NCBI GenBank assembly: GCA_011389745.1
Contig: JAABTQ010000001.1
Location: forward strand, 142,497-206,496
Direction of reading: 5' to 3'
DNA: 64,000 bases
Origin: Desulfobacteraceae bacterium
GTDB lineage: Bacteria > Desulfobacterota > Desulfobacteria > Desulfobacterales > SKZT01
The position numbers and the translations under genes were made by a program. This document shows positions 51,153 to 59,744 of this stretch, one piece after another (within the stretch, counting starts at the first letter, position 1; each line of letters opens with the position of its first letter). Below the pieces are notes generated by a model, which was given only the letters and a program-made list of their open reading frames with translations, ran no database searches and was not told the origin of the DNA.

Positions 51153-51321
51153 CTTTCTTCCATCGCCGGAAGAACTTACTTTAAAAGATGAAACAGTAAA
51201 GGTTACAATTACACTAAGCAAAACGAGTGTTGATTTTTTTAAGAAAGAAGCAAAAAAATATAATACGCAATATCAAAAAATGATTCGCAGGCTTCTGGAT
51301 GAATATACTGCCCATCAATAA
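51094..51321 (+). CDS. CopG/BrnA-type antitoxin with dead toxin
   Basis: 75 residues. The N-terminal half (MGKVKVIPDFLPSPEELTL) and C-terminal ribbon-helix-helix (VKVTITLSKTSVDFFKKEA, then YQKMIRRLLDEYT) are those of antitoxins co-encoded with BrnT-like toxins. The toxin upstream is a remnant. The ribosome site GGAAAGGAAAG lies inside the toxin end. It appears intact. No attC could be seen after it up to the next gene. Confidence 0.8.
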   Translation: MKEKIKYTNEPMGKVKVIPDFLPSPEELTLKDETVKVTITLSKTSVDFFKKEAKKYNTQYQKMIRRLLDEYTAHQ

Positions 51322-51431
51322 TTGTTAACGATTTGAAAAATAAAACAGTTCATGGAAAGGTTCCGCCAAAGCGCTTATTTGTGTCACCCCAAAAATTATA
51401 TGCATTTTTATTTAAAATCAAGCAGCCTGCA

Positions 51432-51818
51432 TCAACAGGTGGAATGAAATATCCCGCCCACTTTCCTGCCTTTCTTGATAAGCTCGTTGAACAATTCTAT
51501 GGCCCGCGGGGTTTGCTCCATATGATACTCGATCCCCCGTGACTGAAGCAGTTTCTCGGTCTTACGGCGGGTCTGGAGCATAAGATTCATTCCCCGGGAA
51601 AGAATCATCACCTCGACATCCCGAGCAAGAATATCCTCGATATCGGCAGGCTGGATGCCCGGTTGATGGCGTGTGCCGGTCTCATTCCAGTCCCAGTCTG
51701 TCGCACCGCCGGGCCAGACCTTGCAGTCTCTGAACCTGCGGGATCTGCCGTTAACGGTGACTTCAATCCGGCCCCAGGAAAGATTTGTAATTTCAGTCGT
51801 ATGTTGATCATTGGTCAT
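51432..51818 (-). CDS. Mth938-like (DUF498) domain protein
   Basis: 128 residues starting at MTNDQHTTEITNLSWGRIEV, behind AAAGGAGAACC. The middle has KVWPGGATDWDWNETGTRHQPG and the later RGIEYHMEQTPRAIELFN. This is the Mth938/AAMDC fold found in all domains of life; the role is not defined (human and mitochondrial relatives are assembly factors). Frame continues further upstream but without a ribosome site. It is opposite to the cassettes and may mark the end of the array. Confidence 0.82.
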   Translation of the reverse strand: MTNDQHTTEITNLSWGRIEVTVNGRSRRFRDCKVWPGGATDWDWNETGTRHQPGIQPADIEDILARDVEVMILSRGMNLMLQTRRKTEKLLQSRGIEYHMEQTPRAIELFNELIKKGRKVGGIFHSTC

Positions 51819-52200
51819 GGTTTGGTTCTCCTTTGATGGTACAAAGTTTGAAAAATCCATTGTGATGTCATTCTGAGGGAGCAACTCGTAATGGTTTATT
51901 GGTTAAAAAATCATTTTTTCCATATACTGATTGAAACTATGGCGACCGAAGAATCTACGGTTTCACCCGGCACTGAAAAAACATTACAATGTTGGCCTCC
52001 TCAAAATGACCTATTTGGATACCTGGTTTGCATTTAGCCTGAAACTAATGGGCAAAAGCCTTAATCCATCAGATTGAACCATTGGTGACGGCCCAGGATA
52101 TATTGAAAGTTAATACCTTTTCTGTTACTTTACGAGGTGCTTATACCCGGTTTAGAAACAACTTCGATCGCAAACGTTGAATGATAAAGGAGTGATGTGA
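51819..52200. other. Intergenic region with dispersed-repeat fragments
   Basis: No gene is seen in these 382 bases. TGTCATTCTGAGGGAG occurs here (around 51867 as GTCATTCTGAGGGAG) and again at about 52316-52331, and a GAAGAATC/TACGG segment lies nearby. These are the pieces of an often-seen bacterial intergenic repeat, and the two copies flank the peroxiredoxin relic. Confidence 0.4.
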
Positions 52201-52330
52201 TGATGCAAAAGGATAATCGAAAAGCGCCTGATACCAAGGTGATATTATCGGATGGGTCTGTGAAACACCTTAGTGAATTTTGGAAAAAATAGAAAGTCAT
52301 ACTGGTCTATCTTCCTGTCATTCTGAGGGA
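52201..52330 (+). pseudogene. Peroxiredoxin-like N-terminal remnant
   Basis: From ATG 52201, behind GGAGTGATG, the frame codes QKDNRKAPDTKVILSDGSVK then HLSEFWKK and a TAG, followed in frame by KVILVYL. LSDGS...LSEFWK...VILVF is the start of an AhpC/TSA-like peroxiredoxin family. The remaining protein, including the CxxC-type or peroxidatic Cys, is not present; the frame runs into the repeat and the opposite gene at 52318. Confidence 0.5.
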
Positions 52331-52941
52331 GTCGGCAAGTTCTGAATCGTTGCGGCAATTTCCCGGCTCAACTCTTTCAATGCCTGGCTTTGTGCCGAAA
52401 CAATATCTTCATATCCTTTGCCCGTGAATGGGATTCGGATCTGAGACCCTTGCTCCAGCAAAATGAGCCTGCCTTCCCGTTCCAATATAATCCAGCGGGC
52501 ATTAAGGGTCACGGTCTCACCCGGCACTGCATCAAAGCGCATGATCCGGATCGTGACCTGGTATTGAACGGGTTTGCCACTCCTCCAGGGAAAAACATAA
52601 ACCTGGTCGTCCGGAAGCAGCGCAGACAGGTTTTCGGCAATCACCGAATTAATATTTTCCTTAAGGGTCCCGGCCCATCTGTGGAATTCGGCCAGGTGAA
52701 GCTGATTAGACCCCATCAGTGTGACGATCTGGGGACGATCAAGTTGGGACGGAATCTCCACCGGACCGACTCCTATGGTTTTCCCGTCCACTGAAAGATT
52801 CTCAGGAATCGTTGTGTTGATATCGGAAATAGCGGTCAATGTGTAAAAACGTGACGGTTGAGTTCTGGCGCACCCGGCGTGAAGCAAAATCAACAGGACA
52901 AAAAACAAAACAATGAATCGACTGGGACGGTTTGATGTCAT
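52318..52941 (-). CDS. PqiC/ABC-transport auxiliary lipoprotein
   Basis: 207 residues. An N-terminal signal with lipobox LLHAGC points to an outer-membrane or inner-leaflet lipoprotein. The body matches the ABC-type transport auxiliary (DUF330/PqiC) family: RFYTLTAISD near the start, IGVGPVEIPSQLDRPQIV and LHLAEFHRWAGTLKENI (read in parts). It is the last gene of the Mla/Pqi-type operon, four bases overlapping the MCE gene, and would bridge to the outer membrane. Confidence 0.83.
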   Translation of the reverse strand: MTSNRPSRFIVLFFVLLILLHAGCARTQPSRFYTLTAISDINTTIPENLSVDGKTIGVGPVEIPSQLDRPQIVTLMGSNQLHLAEFHRWAGTLKENINSVIAENLSALLPDDQVYVFPWRSGKPVQYQVTIRIMRFDAVPGETVTLNARWIILEREGRLILLEQGSQIRIPFTGKGYEDIVSAQSQALKELSREIAATIQNLPTPSE

Positions 52942-54032
52942 CTGATTCCCCCCTTTCCCTTGATAAGGGCTTCCGGATGCCGTTCAAGGTATTCAGCCAG
53001 GTTTCGAATGGAACGAGCCGCTGCCGCCAATTCATCAAATGCATTGTAGACCTGATAACCCATTGGGGTTTCCTTTCTTGCAATATCTTCCAGAGCCATG
53101 AATGTCTTATTCGCCTGATCCAGGGCAGTTTGAGCCGCTTCGGATGCGATTTTGATCTCACCGGTAAACGGTATGATCAGGTTATTGAGATTTACCAGGG
53201 TGGCCTCCATATTTTCTATCATTTTTTTGGCACCGGCAAAAGTTTGGATAAAATCATCACCAGCACCCAGGATAATTCTGTCGGTATTGTCGGAAAGCCC
53301 ATTCAGACTCTGAATCAGATCCCGCATATCCGTTGCCAGGGGAACAATCTCCTGGTTGATATTGACAGCCAATTCTTCAATATGTTTCATGGTCTTGGCA
53401 AGCGCAGAAAAACCTTCTTTCATTTCAGTGGAATTGATCATATTTTCAATCCCCTCGATAGCATCCAGGGCTTTGTAGGCAAGCGCTTCGATCGGTAGTT
53501 TTCCCAGGACTTTGGCAATTTCTTCCATTTCCGAAGGAATGGTCGGCAATTCCGGGTATGGGATATCACCTTTTGTTGCTTTTGCACTCAAAAAATTCGC
53601 TTCTCTGTCAGGATAGAAATCGAAATCCACATAAAGTTGGCCCGTCACCAGGCTATGCAGTTTAAGCTGGGCCCTGAGCCCATTGTTGATCAGTTCGGCG
53701 ATAATTCTGGAGGTTTCCTCTGAGTTTCTAAATTTGCCGGCCAGATAGGGAATTTTTTTCGGATCGATTTCGATGATTACCGGAATTCTGACGGTCAGAT
53801 TTTCCGGGTGAAAATACATTTGGATATCCGTGACGTAGCCGATCCGAACACCCCTGAAAGCGACATCAGCACCCACGTTCAGACCTTTTACCCTTCCCTC
53901 GAAATAGAGGACATACCTGGGCCGATCCGAAAAAAATCTACCGGTACCGAAAACCAGAATGCCGATAAAAAAAAGAGCTAAAGCCCCCAGCACGAAGATA
54001 CCGATAAATGTGGGACTTGCCTTTTTACTCAT
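52938..54032 (-). CDS. MlaD-type MCE-domain lipid-binding protein
   Basis: 364 residues with an N-terminal membrane anchor (FIGIFVLGALALFFIGILVFG) and one MCE domain (YVLYFEGRVKGLNVGADVAFRGVRIG is its start). A long helical C-terminal region (about 180-360) predicts a coiled coil or tunnel, as in PqiB/MlaD-like subunits. It is the periplasmic part of a retrograde/anterograde phospholipid transporter with the MlaE and MlaF genes upstream. Confidence 0.88.
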   Translation of the reverse strand: MSKKASPTFIGIFVLGALALFFIGILVFGTGRFFSDRPRYVLYFEGRVKGLNVGADVAFRGVRIGYVTDIQMYFHPENLTVRIPVIIEIDPKKIPYLAGKFRNSEETSRIIAELINNGLRAQLKLHSLVTGQLYVDFDFYPDREANFLSAKATKGDIPYPELPTIPSEMEEIAKVLGKLPIEALAYKALDAIEGIENMINSTEMKEGFSALAKTMKHIEELAVNINQEIVPLATDMRDLIQSLNGLSDNTDRIILGAGDDFIQTFAGAKKMIENMEATLVNLNNLIIPFTGEIKIASEAAQTALDQANKTFMALEDIARKETPMGYQVYNAFDELAAAARSIRNLAEYLERHPEALIKGKGGIR

Positions 54033-54062
54033 ATATATTCTTCCTGTTTAAATTTGGTTATC

Positions 54063-54839
54063 TTACGTTTTTTCTTCGGTATTCGACATCCCCCGGGTCA
54101 GAAACTGCTGCACTGTTGGATTGTCCGATTCTTTCCGCAACTTTTTAGGATCACCGCTGGCGATCATGGTCTTGCTTTCCGCATCCAGAAAAACCGAATT
54201 ATTACCGATATTGAAAATGCTTGCCAGTTCGTGAGTAACCACCACGATGGTTGCCCCAAGGCTGTCCCGAAGTTCCAGTATCAGTTTATCTAGCCGATGG
54301 GCGCTGATGGGATCGAGCCCGGCAGAAGGTTCGTCAAAAAAAAGGATATCCGGATCCATGGCCATCGCACGGGCCAGTCCGGCACGTTTTTGCATTCCCC
54401 CGCTAATTTCGGAAGGGTAAAATTCCTCAAACCCTGCAAGACCCACCAGTGCCAGTTTCAGTGAAACCACCCTCCGAATCTGGTCCGGGCCGAGATCGGT
54501 ATATTCCCTTAAAGGAAGGGCGATGTTTTCAGCCATGGTCATGGAACTCCACAGTGCTCCTCTCTGGTAAAGCACTCCGCAGCCCTTCATGATCTCTCTT
54601 CTTTGTTCTGAATCAACCTCCCACAGGTTTGTATCACCATAGTGAACATTCCCCTTGGCCGGCCGTTTTAGTCCGATCAGGATTCGCATGAGAGTGCTTT
54701 TGCCACACCCGCTTCCACCCATGATGATAAAGATGTCCGCACGGTTAATTGTGAAATTAAGATCCCGTTGAATGACAAAGTCACCATAAGCCATGGTAAG
54801 GTTTTCAACCACTATGTGAGGGGAGTCATTTGGGATCAT
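54063..54839 (-). CDS. MlaF-type ABC transporter ATPase
   Basis: 258 residues. Walker A GGSGCGKSTLMR, signature EISGGMQKRAG, Walker B ILFFDEPSAGLDP and the switch His in VVTHEL are all present. The MlaF family belongs to the lipid-transport class; the Q-loop is in LYQRGALWSSMT. It drives the MlaE permease and MCE protein next to it. The gene is separated by 30 bases from the MCE gene. Confidence 0.92.
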   Translation of the reverse strand: MIPNDSPHIVVENLTMAYGDFVIQRDLNFTINRADIFIIMGGSGCGKSTLMRILIGLKRPAKGNVHYGDTNLWEVDSEQRREIMKGCGVLYQRGALWSSMTMAENIALPLREYTDLGPDQIRRVVSLKLALVGLAGFEEFYPSEISGGMQKRAGLARAMAMDPDILFFDEPSAGLDPISAHRLDKLILELRDSLGATIVVVTHELASIFNIGNNSVFLDAESKTMIASGDPKKLRKESDNPTVQQFLTRGMSNTEEKT

Positions 54840-54851
54840 AACGTTCTTTCC

Positions 54852-56009
54852 TTATATATCCATAATACTGAACATGATGGTCAATAACGCATCCGAGACG
54901 ATAATCCACACAATAGCAGTCACCACGGCCTTTGTCGTGGCATCGCCGACAGCACCGGCACTTTGGCCGCACTCCATACCTCTCATACATCCGGCAACAG
55001 CCACCAGCACTCCGAACACCCCGCTTTTGATGATTCCCACGGCAAAATGGATGAGAGGAACCGCTTCGCGGGTCTGGATAAAATAGGCAACAGGACTGAT
55101 ATCAAGCATAAAAACGCCCACAAAGGCACCACCGATTATTCCCATGAGGTTGGCATAAATGCAAAGCAAAGGCATCATGATCGTAAGGGATATAATTCGC
55201 GGAAGCACCAGAAAATCCATGGGAGATATCCCTGCGGTAGTTAGCGCATCGATCTCTTCGTTTACGCGCATGCTGCCCAATTGTGCGGCAAAAGCCGCAC
55301 CGGTTCGTCCTGCCATAATAATCGACGCCATCATGGCCCCCATCTCCCTTGCCATTCCAAGTCCCACCAGGTTGGCCACATAGATCTGCGCTCCGAACAT
55401 CTTGAGCTGGATAGCGCCGACAAAAGCGAGAATCATTCCCACCAGAATGCTGATAAGGGTAATTATGGGCAAAGCTTTGGGACCACAATCCTGGAGTATT
55501 AAAAAAAAATCGGTGCGCTGCAACCGCACCTTTCCCTGAAATAGCCTTCCAAGAGAAAGAAAAACATTGCCTATAAATTCAAAAAATTTAACGGTATCGT
55601 GGCCCAACTCCCGAGCACGAATTCCTATCGTGGCAATCCAAAAGGAAGATTTTCCCAATTTTCCGGAATCGGTCTGTTCGGGTACCGCTGACGCAAGCTC
55701 AAAAAGGCTCCGAACTCCATCCGTAAGACCCTCTTTACAAATCTTGATGTCCCTTTTTTCGGCAATACGATTCACTTCAACCAGATAAACCAGCAAACCG
55801 CTATCCCATTGCGCTACATCGTTTGTGTCCAATTTAATCTTCCGGATTCCCGGCTCTTTTTCCAGCTCATCTAAAATCCTTTCCTGATTTGGTAGACCAT
55901 TTCCGATTTTCCACTTTCCAGACAGCCGGACTTGCAGGGTGTGAGATGAATCCCGATGGAAATTCAGTTCGTATTCCTTAGATAATGTATCCATTGGTGG
56001 GTAAATCAC
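54852..56009 (-). CDS. MlaE-type permease with N-terminal STAS-like domain
   Basis: 385 residues. The N-terminal 110 have a STAS-like fold (LSGKWKIGNGLPNQERIL... LDTNDVAQWDSGLLVYL), followed by the MlaE domain: TLISILVGMILAF, FGAQIYVANLVGLGMAREMG, IIMAGRTGAAFAAQLG, and a C-terminal helix. The STAS fusion occurs in MlaE orthologues of deltaproteobacteria and cyanobacteria, replacing the separate MlaB. It is 12 bases upstream of MlaF. Confidence 0.9.
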   Translation of the reverse strand: MIYPPMDTLSKEYELNFHRDSSHTLQVRLSGKWKIGNGLPNQERILDELEKEPGIRKIKLDTNDVAQWDSGLLVYLVEVNRIAEKRDIKICKEGLTDGVRSLFELASAVPEQTDSGKLGKSSFWIATIGIRARELGHDTVKFFEFIGNVFLSLGRLFQGKVRLQRTDFFLILQDCGPKALPIITLISILVGMILAFVGAIQLKMFGAQIYVANLVGLGMAREMGAMMASIIMAGRTGAAFAAQLGSMRVNEEIDALTTAGISPMDFLVLPRIISLTIMMPLLCIYANLMGIIGGAFVGVFMLDISPVAYFIQTREAVPLIHFAVGIIKSGVFGVLVAVAGCMRGMECGQSAGAVGDATTKAVVTAIVWIIVSDALLTIMFSIMDI

Positions 56010-56013
56010 ATAT

Positions 56014-56604
56014 TTAATGGGTTGCCTTTATGTTTTGGATCTCCGAAATCTGCTCCAAGGCTTCTTGAGAAAATTCCTTGTTGATTTCAACGACACGCAA
56101 AAACTGTTCCAATGCCTTATCGGGCATCCACGATATCTTATAAGCAAGTCCCATGACAAAATAGGGATCAGGAAAATCGGGTGCTAACAGAATAGATCTT
56201 TCATAATATTTTTCAACATGTTTCAACCAGTTTTGGCTGATTTTTTCACGACCCATTATGTATACCCGCATGCTACCCACATGAACCATCATAGATTCAT
56301 ATCTGTTTCGGGTATACAATTTGGCGACTGCCATTTTCTCCATAGCACCGGTGTATTCACCTTTTAAACCCTCAACCAAGCCCAGACCCACATAACCGGG
56401 AGCATATTCCATGTCAAGCTCCAGCGCACGCCTGAATTCAGCGTATGAGGCATTTATCTTGCCGGCTTGAAGGAGTTTCATGCCGTTATTATAATGCCTT
56501 GTCGGAGTATCCAGAAAAGCATCCTGCGGAATGATTTCAGGTATGCAAGAAAACAGAACAAAAAGGCTTAGGGTACCACAAAAAAGTCGGATTGATTTAA
56601 TCAT
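56014..56604 (-). CDS. TPR-containing lipoprotein of the Mla-type operon
   Basis: 196 residues. The signal with LFVLFSC lipobox precedes tetratricopeptide-like helices: HYNNGMKLLQAGKINASYAEFRRALELD and APGYVGLGLVEGLKGEYTGAMEKMA (read in parts), then a third with PDPYFVMGLAYKISWMPDKA. It starts the operon, ending 4 bases before the MlaE start. It probably scaffolds or links the lipid transporter. Confidence 0.78.
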   Translation of the reverse strand: MIKSIRLFCGTLSLFVLFSCIPEIIPQDAFLDTPTRHYNNGMKLLQAGKINASYAEFRRALELDMEYAPGYVGLGLVEGLKGEYTGAMEKMAVAKLYTRNRYESMMVHVGSMRVYIMGREKISQNWLKHVEKYYERSILLAPDFPDPYFVMGLAYKISWMPDKALEQFLRVVEINKEFSQEALEQISEIQNIKATH

Positions 56605-56836
56605 TTAAAATACCTTAAATATTTCCACCGGGTATTTTGTTGTTGCCCCATTTTAACCCTGCCCTACAACATTAAATTCTTTTATTCAGAAAAAATTAAA
56701 GAATTTTGTCTGAACAACAAACATTCATAAGTTTTTGACGGATGGAATCTTACCCGTAAATTTTTGTGTACACAAGGCATATATTCACGGTAACTTTTAT
56801 TGATTCATTTTCAGCAACATATCGAAAAATGAATTG

Positions 56837-57298
56837 TTACGAGATATTGGGCATAAGAGCCCATTTAATTATCCAGGACTGAGAATCTAATTCTTTGTCC
56901 AGACATATAATACCGCCATTTTGGAATTTGAAAATCGACTGTTCACCTGAGCCGATCACCAAATAAGAAGTCAATTTCTCCAAAAAAGGCAAATGGCCAA
57001 CAAGCATGACATTATCAGATTTGTTGATTTTTTCAGCGAATCTTACAACATCATCAAGAGGTTTCATGCCTTCGATTTCCTCAATTTCATTCCTGACGTT
57101 AAAGGATGCGGCAAAAATCTGGGCTGTTTGTCGCGCACGAGTCTTACCGCTATGCAAAATTTTTGAAACCTTTATACCATATTGGGCGGCGACTCCGGCA
57201 ATTCTTTTAACTTCAGCAACCCCCTCTTCAGAAAGACCTTTATGGATATCCACATTTTTTGACAAGCTTTTTCCGTGTTGAACTAGATATAGTGCCAT
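56837..57298 (-). CDS. SixA-type histidine phosphatase
   Basis: 153 residues of the histidine phosphatase family: LVQHGKS replaces the usual LxRHG, keeping the His, then HSGKTRARQTAQIF and VGHLPFLEKL. SixA removes phosphate from a His of HPt domains or PTS proteins. The Arg of RHG is changed to Gln, which could weaken phosphate binding. Monocistronic, with AAGGAGAAAA upstream. Confidence 0.8.
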   Translation of the reverse strand: MALYLVQHGKSLSKNVDIHKGLSEEGVAEVKRIAGVAAQYGIKVSKILHSGKTRARQTAQIFAASFNVRNEIEEIEGMKPLDDVVRFAEKINKSDNVMLVGHLPFLEKLTSYLVIGSGEQSIFKFQNGGIICLDKELDSQSWIIKWALMPNIS

Positions 57299-57452
57299 GT
57301 TTTTCTCCTTTACATTTTATTATTATTATCATGATTTTTCATAATAATAAAATAATCTTAAAATCCGATTCAAGCAAATTTGCTTTAAGTTAAACATTAA
57401 AAAATCCTTTCTGCATGTTCTTATTTTTTCCGTACAAAGATCCCATATTAAC

Positions 57453-57481
57453 TTGACAAAATGCAATGATATAAATAGTAT
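57453..57481 (+). promoter_or_regulatory. sigma-70 promoter upstream of ihfA
   Basis: TTGACA, 17 bases, TAGTAT, a perfect -35 and a good -10. The transcript would start near 57488, giving a 140-base leader. The 57299-57626 gap holds no gene otherwise. Confidence 0.65.
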
Positions 57482-57626
57482 ACGAAATATTATTTTTGTC
57501 CTGCTTTGCTATGGCAGCTCTTGACCTAATGTTAATCTTTAGGGAATTTCAAAACAATTTCTACAAATTTAAAAGATTTGTTAATGCGAAAAAACACTAA
57601 AAAAGTATACAAGGAGCACATCTGCG

Positions 57627-57911
57627 ATGACGCTTACCAAAGCGAATATCATTGAATGCATTCGCGACGATTTAGGCCTTCCAAGAAAAAAAAGTGCCGA
57701 CGTTCTGGAAACATTTCTCGAAATCATTAAAAGAAGTATGGAAAATGGTGATGACATACTTATCAGCGGTTTCGGAAAGTTTTGTGTTAATGAAAAACGA
57801 GCCAGGCGTGGTCGAAATCCTGCAACCGGTGATGACATGATGCTGGAACAAAGAAAGGTTATTACCTTTAAATGCTCCCAGGTATTGCGTAAAAGAATGA
57901 ATCAGGAATAA
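57627..57911 (+). CDS. ihfA: Integration host factor alpha / HU-family protein
   Basis: 94 residues from ATG 57627 (AAGGAGCACATCTGCG upstream). The DNA-bending beta-arm is GRNPATGDD with the conserved RNP motif; LTKANIIECIRDDLGLPRKK is the N-terminal helix. The length and sequence are nearest to IhfA. The partner ihfB is not here. Confidence 0.9.
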   Translation: MTLTKANIIECIRDDLGLPRKKSADVLETFLEIIKRSMENGDDILISGFGKFCVNEKRARRGRNPATGDDMMLEQRKVITFKCSQVLRKRMNQE

Positions 57912-57997
57912 ATGTTTTGTTCCGGTAAACCTACATGCCATTTTTTTGGGCATCAATCACCAATATTTTTACATTTTTTTATGATTAAACTCAATAC

Positions 57998-59092
57998 ATG
58001 GCGCTGAAAACCTCCTTTTTAATCCTAGCGATTTTCATTGCGTTTACTGTTAGTTTCTTTTCTCCGGCCCTTTCAAATGCGCCGGCAGACAATCCTCTCC
58101 CGGTCTTTGAAAACTATCCGATTCCTCAAAAATTAAGCCTGTGTGGCGAGCCATTACCGCTTGAAGATCAGTATGTAAGAGAAATGCTTGACCGTGAATT
58201 TACTATTTCGGTCTGGGATCAAGCCCAGGTATTTATGTGGTTAAAGCGGGCAGGAAGATATTTTCCTCACATCGAAATTGAGCTTGCAAAAGCAGGCCTT
58301 CCCAGCGATCTAAAATATCTAGCGGTCGCTGAAAGTTCTTTGATTCCTCATATTCGTTCCAAGGCCGGAGCGATTGGAATCTGGCAATTTATGCCCGCCA
58401 CCGGAGAAAGGTTTGGGCTGCAAAATACCACTACTCTGGATGAAAGGCGCCAGTTTGAGCAGTCCACCAAAGCCGCCATCAATTTACTGACAAAACTCTA
58501 TCAACAATTCTCCTCCTGGAGTTTGGCTATGGCAGCTTACAATTGCGGTGAGAGGTGTGTTGAAAATGCCATACGGGAACAAAAGATCAATAATTATTAT
58601 CGACTGAGCCTTCCACGGGAAACCGAACGCTTTGTTTTTCGAATTGCAGCGATTAAAATCATTCTTGAAAACCCCGAAAGCTTTGGCTACCATCTTTCCC
58701 CCGAACAGGTTTACCGACCTGTTAATGCGGATATGGTAACCGTATATCTGCAATATCCTTTACACATTACTGATATGGCGAAGGAATTGGGAACGGATTT
58801 TAAAATGATCCGGGACCTTAATCCACACATCGTGGTAAACTATCTGCCTTCCGGGACGTATACACTGCAAGTACCCCAAGGAAAAGGACAAAAACTATAT
58901 ACTGCCATTGGCAAACTATCAAAAATCGCCGCGGAAAAACCTCGAAAAGTTGACAAGTACTATATTGTTGTCAGAAATGATAACCTTTCAATAATTTCCA
59001 GAAAAACCGGGGTTTCCGTTTCACAGTTAAAAAGCCTGAACAGAATCAAGGGAGATATTGTCCATGTGGGCCAAAGGCTTCGTATCCGGTAA
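57998..59092 (+). CDS. MltD-like membrane-bound lytic transglycosylase
   Basis: 364 residues with a signal peptide (FLILAIFIAFTVSFFSPALSNA), an SLT domain with catalytic Glu in AVAESSLIPHIRSKAGAIGI and WQFMPATGERFGL, AMAAYNCGERCVENAI, and a C-terminal LysM domain (YYIVVRNDNLSIISRKTGVS ... LKSLN). A second LysM-like fold may lie at residues 245-290. It cleaves glycan strands to anhydromuropeptides. Confidence 0.9.
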   Translation: MALKTSFLILAIFIAFTVSFFSPALSNAPADNPLPVFENYPIPQKLSLCGEPLPLEDQYVREMLDREFTISVWDQAQVFMWLKRAGRYFPHIEIELAKAGLPSDLKYLAVAESSLIPHIRSKAGAIGIWQFMPATGERFGLQNTTTLDERRQFEQSTKAAINLLTKLYQQFSSWSLAMAAYNCGERCVENAIREQKINNYYRLSLPRETERFVFRIAAIKIILENPESFGYHLSPEQVYRPVNADMVTVYLQYPLHITDMAKELGTDFKMIRDLNPHIVVNYLPSGTYTLQVPQGKGQKLYTAIGKLSKIAAEKPRKVDKYYIVVRNDNLSIISRKTGVSVSQLKSLNRIKGDIVHVGQRLRIR

Positions 59093-59109
59093 AAAGGTTT
59101 CATACCCAG

Positions 59110-59586
59110 TTAATCGTTGTTTGTGATTTGAGTCGGGCCTTCAATCTCCCCCCTTTTGAGAATGCGAACAATTTTGGGCTGGTATACATCTTTTTGGGCC
59201 ATTTTGTTTCCCTTGGTTACGACAAAAAGGACAGCCGCGCCAAAAGATAAAAATCCTATGATCGCTGAGGATACCGAAGAATCTATTTGTAAAGCATACG
59301 CATAATTATTACCGATCACAGCGCCCCCAAGCAGGCACAGGATAGGAAACAGATACAACAGAAACATCACCTTCAATAATGAACCGGTTTTAAAGCTGAT
59401 AACAACCCGATCACCCACACGGGCTTTAGCAGCGTTGTTAGCGATGACTTCAGCTTCACCTCCTCCTCCCATGGTTTGACACATTCCCCTGGCGGTACAA
59501 GCTGCACAAGCGCCGCTTCGAACCGTGGAAACCAACACCTTTCCAGGCGCTGGAATTTTTGTGACAATTCCTTCTTCAGTAGCCAT
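59110..59586 (-). CDS. RseC/SoxR-reducing system protein
   Basis: 158 residues of the RseC family: N-terminal GIVTKIPAPGKVLVSTVRSG, the cysteine motif CAACTARGMC, then two membrane helices (MFLLYLFPILCLLGGAVIGNN and AIIGFLSFGAAVLFVV). Homologues lie beside rnf genes and reduce SoxR or transfer electrons. It is the last of the run below the RnfB-GltD gene, after 159 bases. Confidence 0.86.
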   Translation of the reverse strand: MATEEGIVTKIPAPGKVLVSTVRSGACAACTARGMCQTMGGGGEAEVIANNAAKARVGDRVVISFKTGSLLKVMFLLYLFPILCLLGGAVIGNNYAYALQIDSSVSSAIIGFLSFGAAVLFVVTKGNKMAQKDVYQPKIVRILKRGEIEGPTQITNND

Positions 59587-59744
59587 AAACTCTCTTCTTT
59601 ATAAAACTATGGATGATAACACTCTTCAAAACAAGATGCAGAATGAATAACTGATTGATCGTTTCATTCTGCATCATTTGATTATCATTGATCAACAACG
59701 ATTATGTGACTATCATATTATTAGCGACTGCAAATGCTTCGTGC

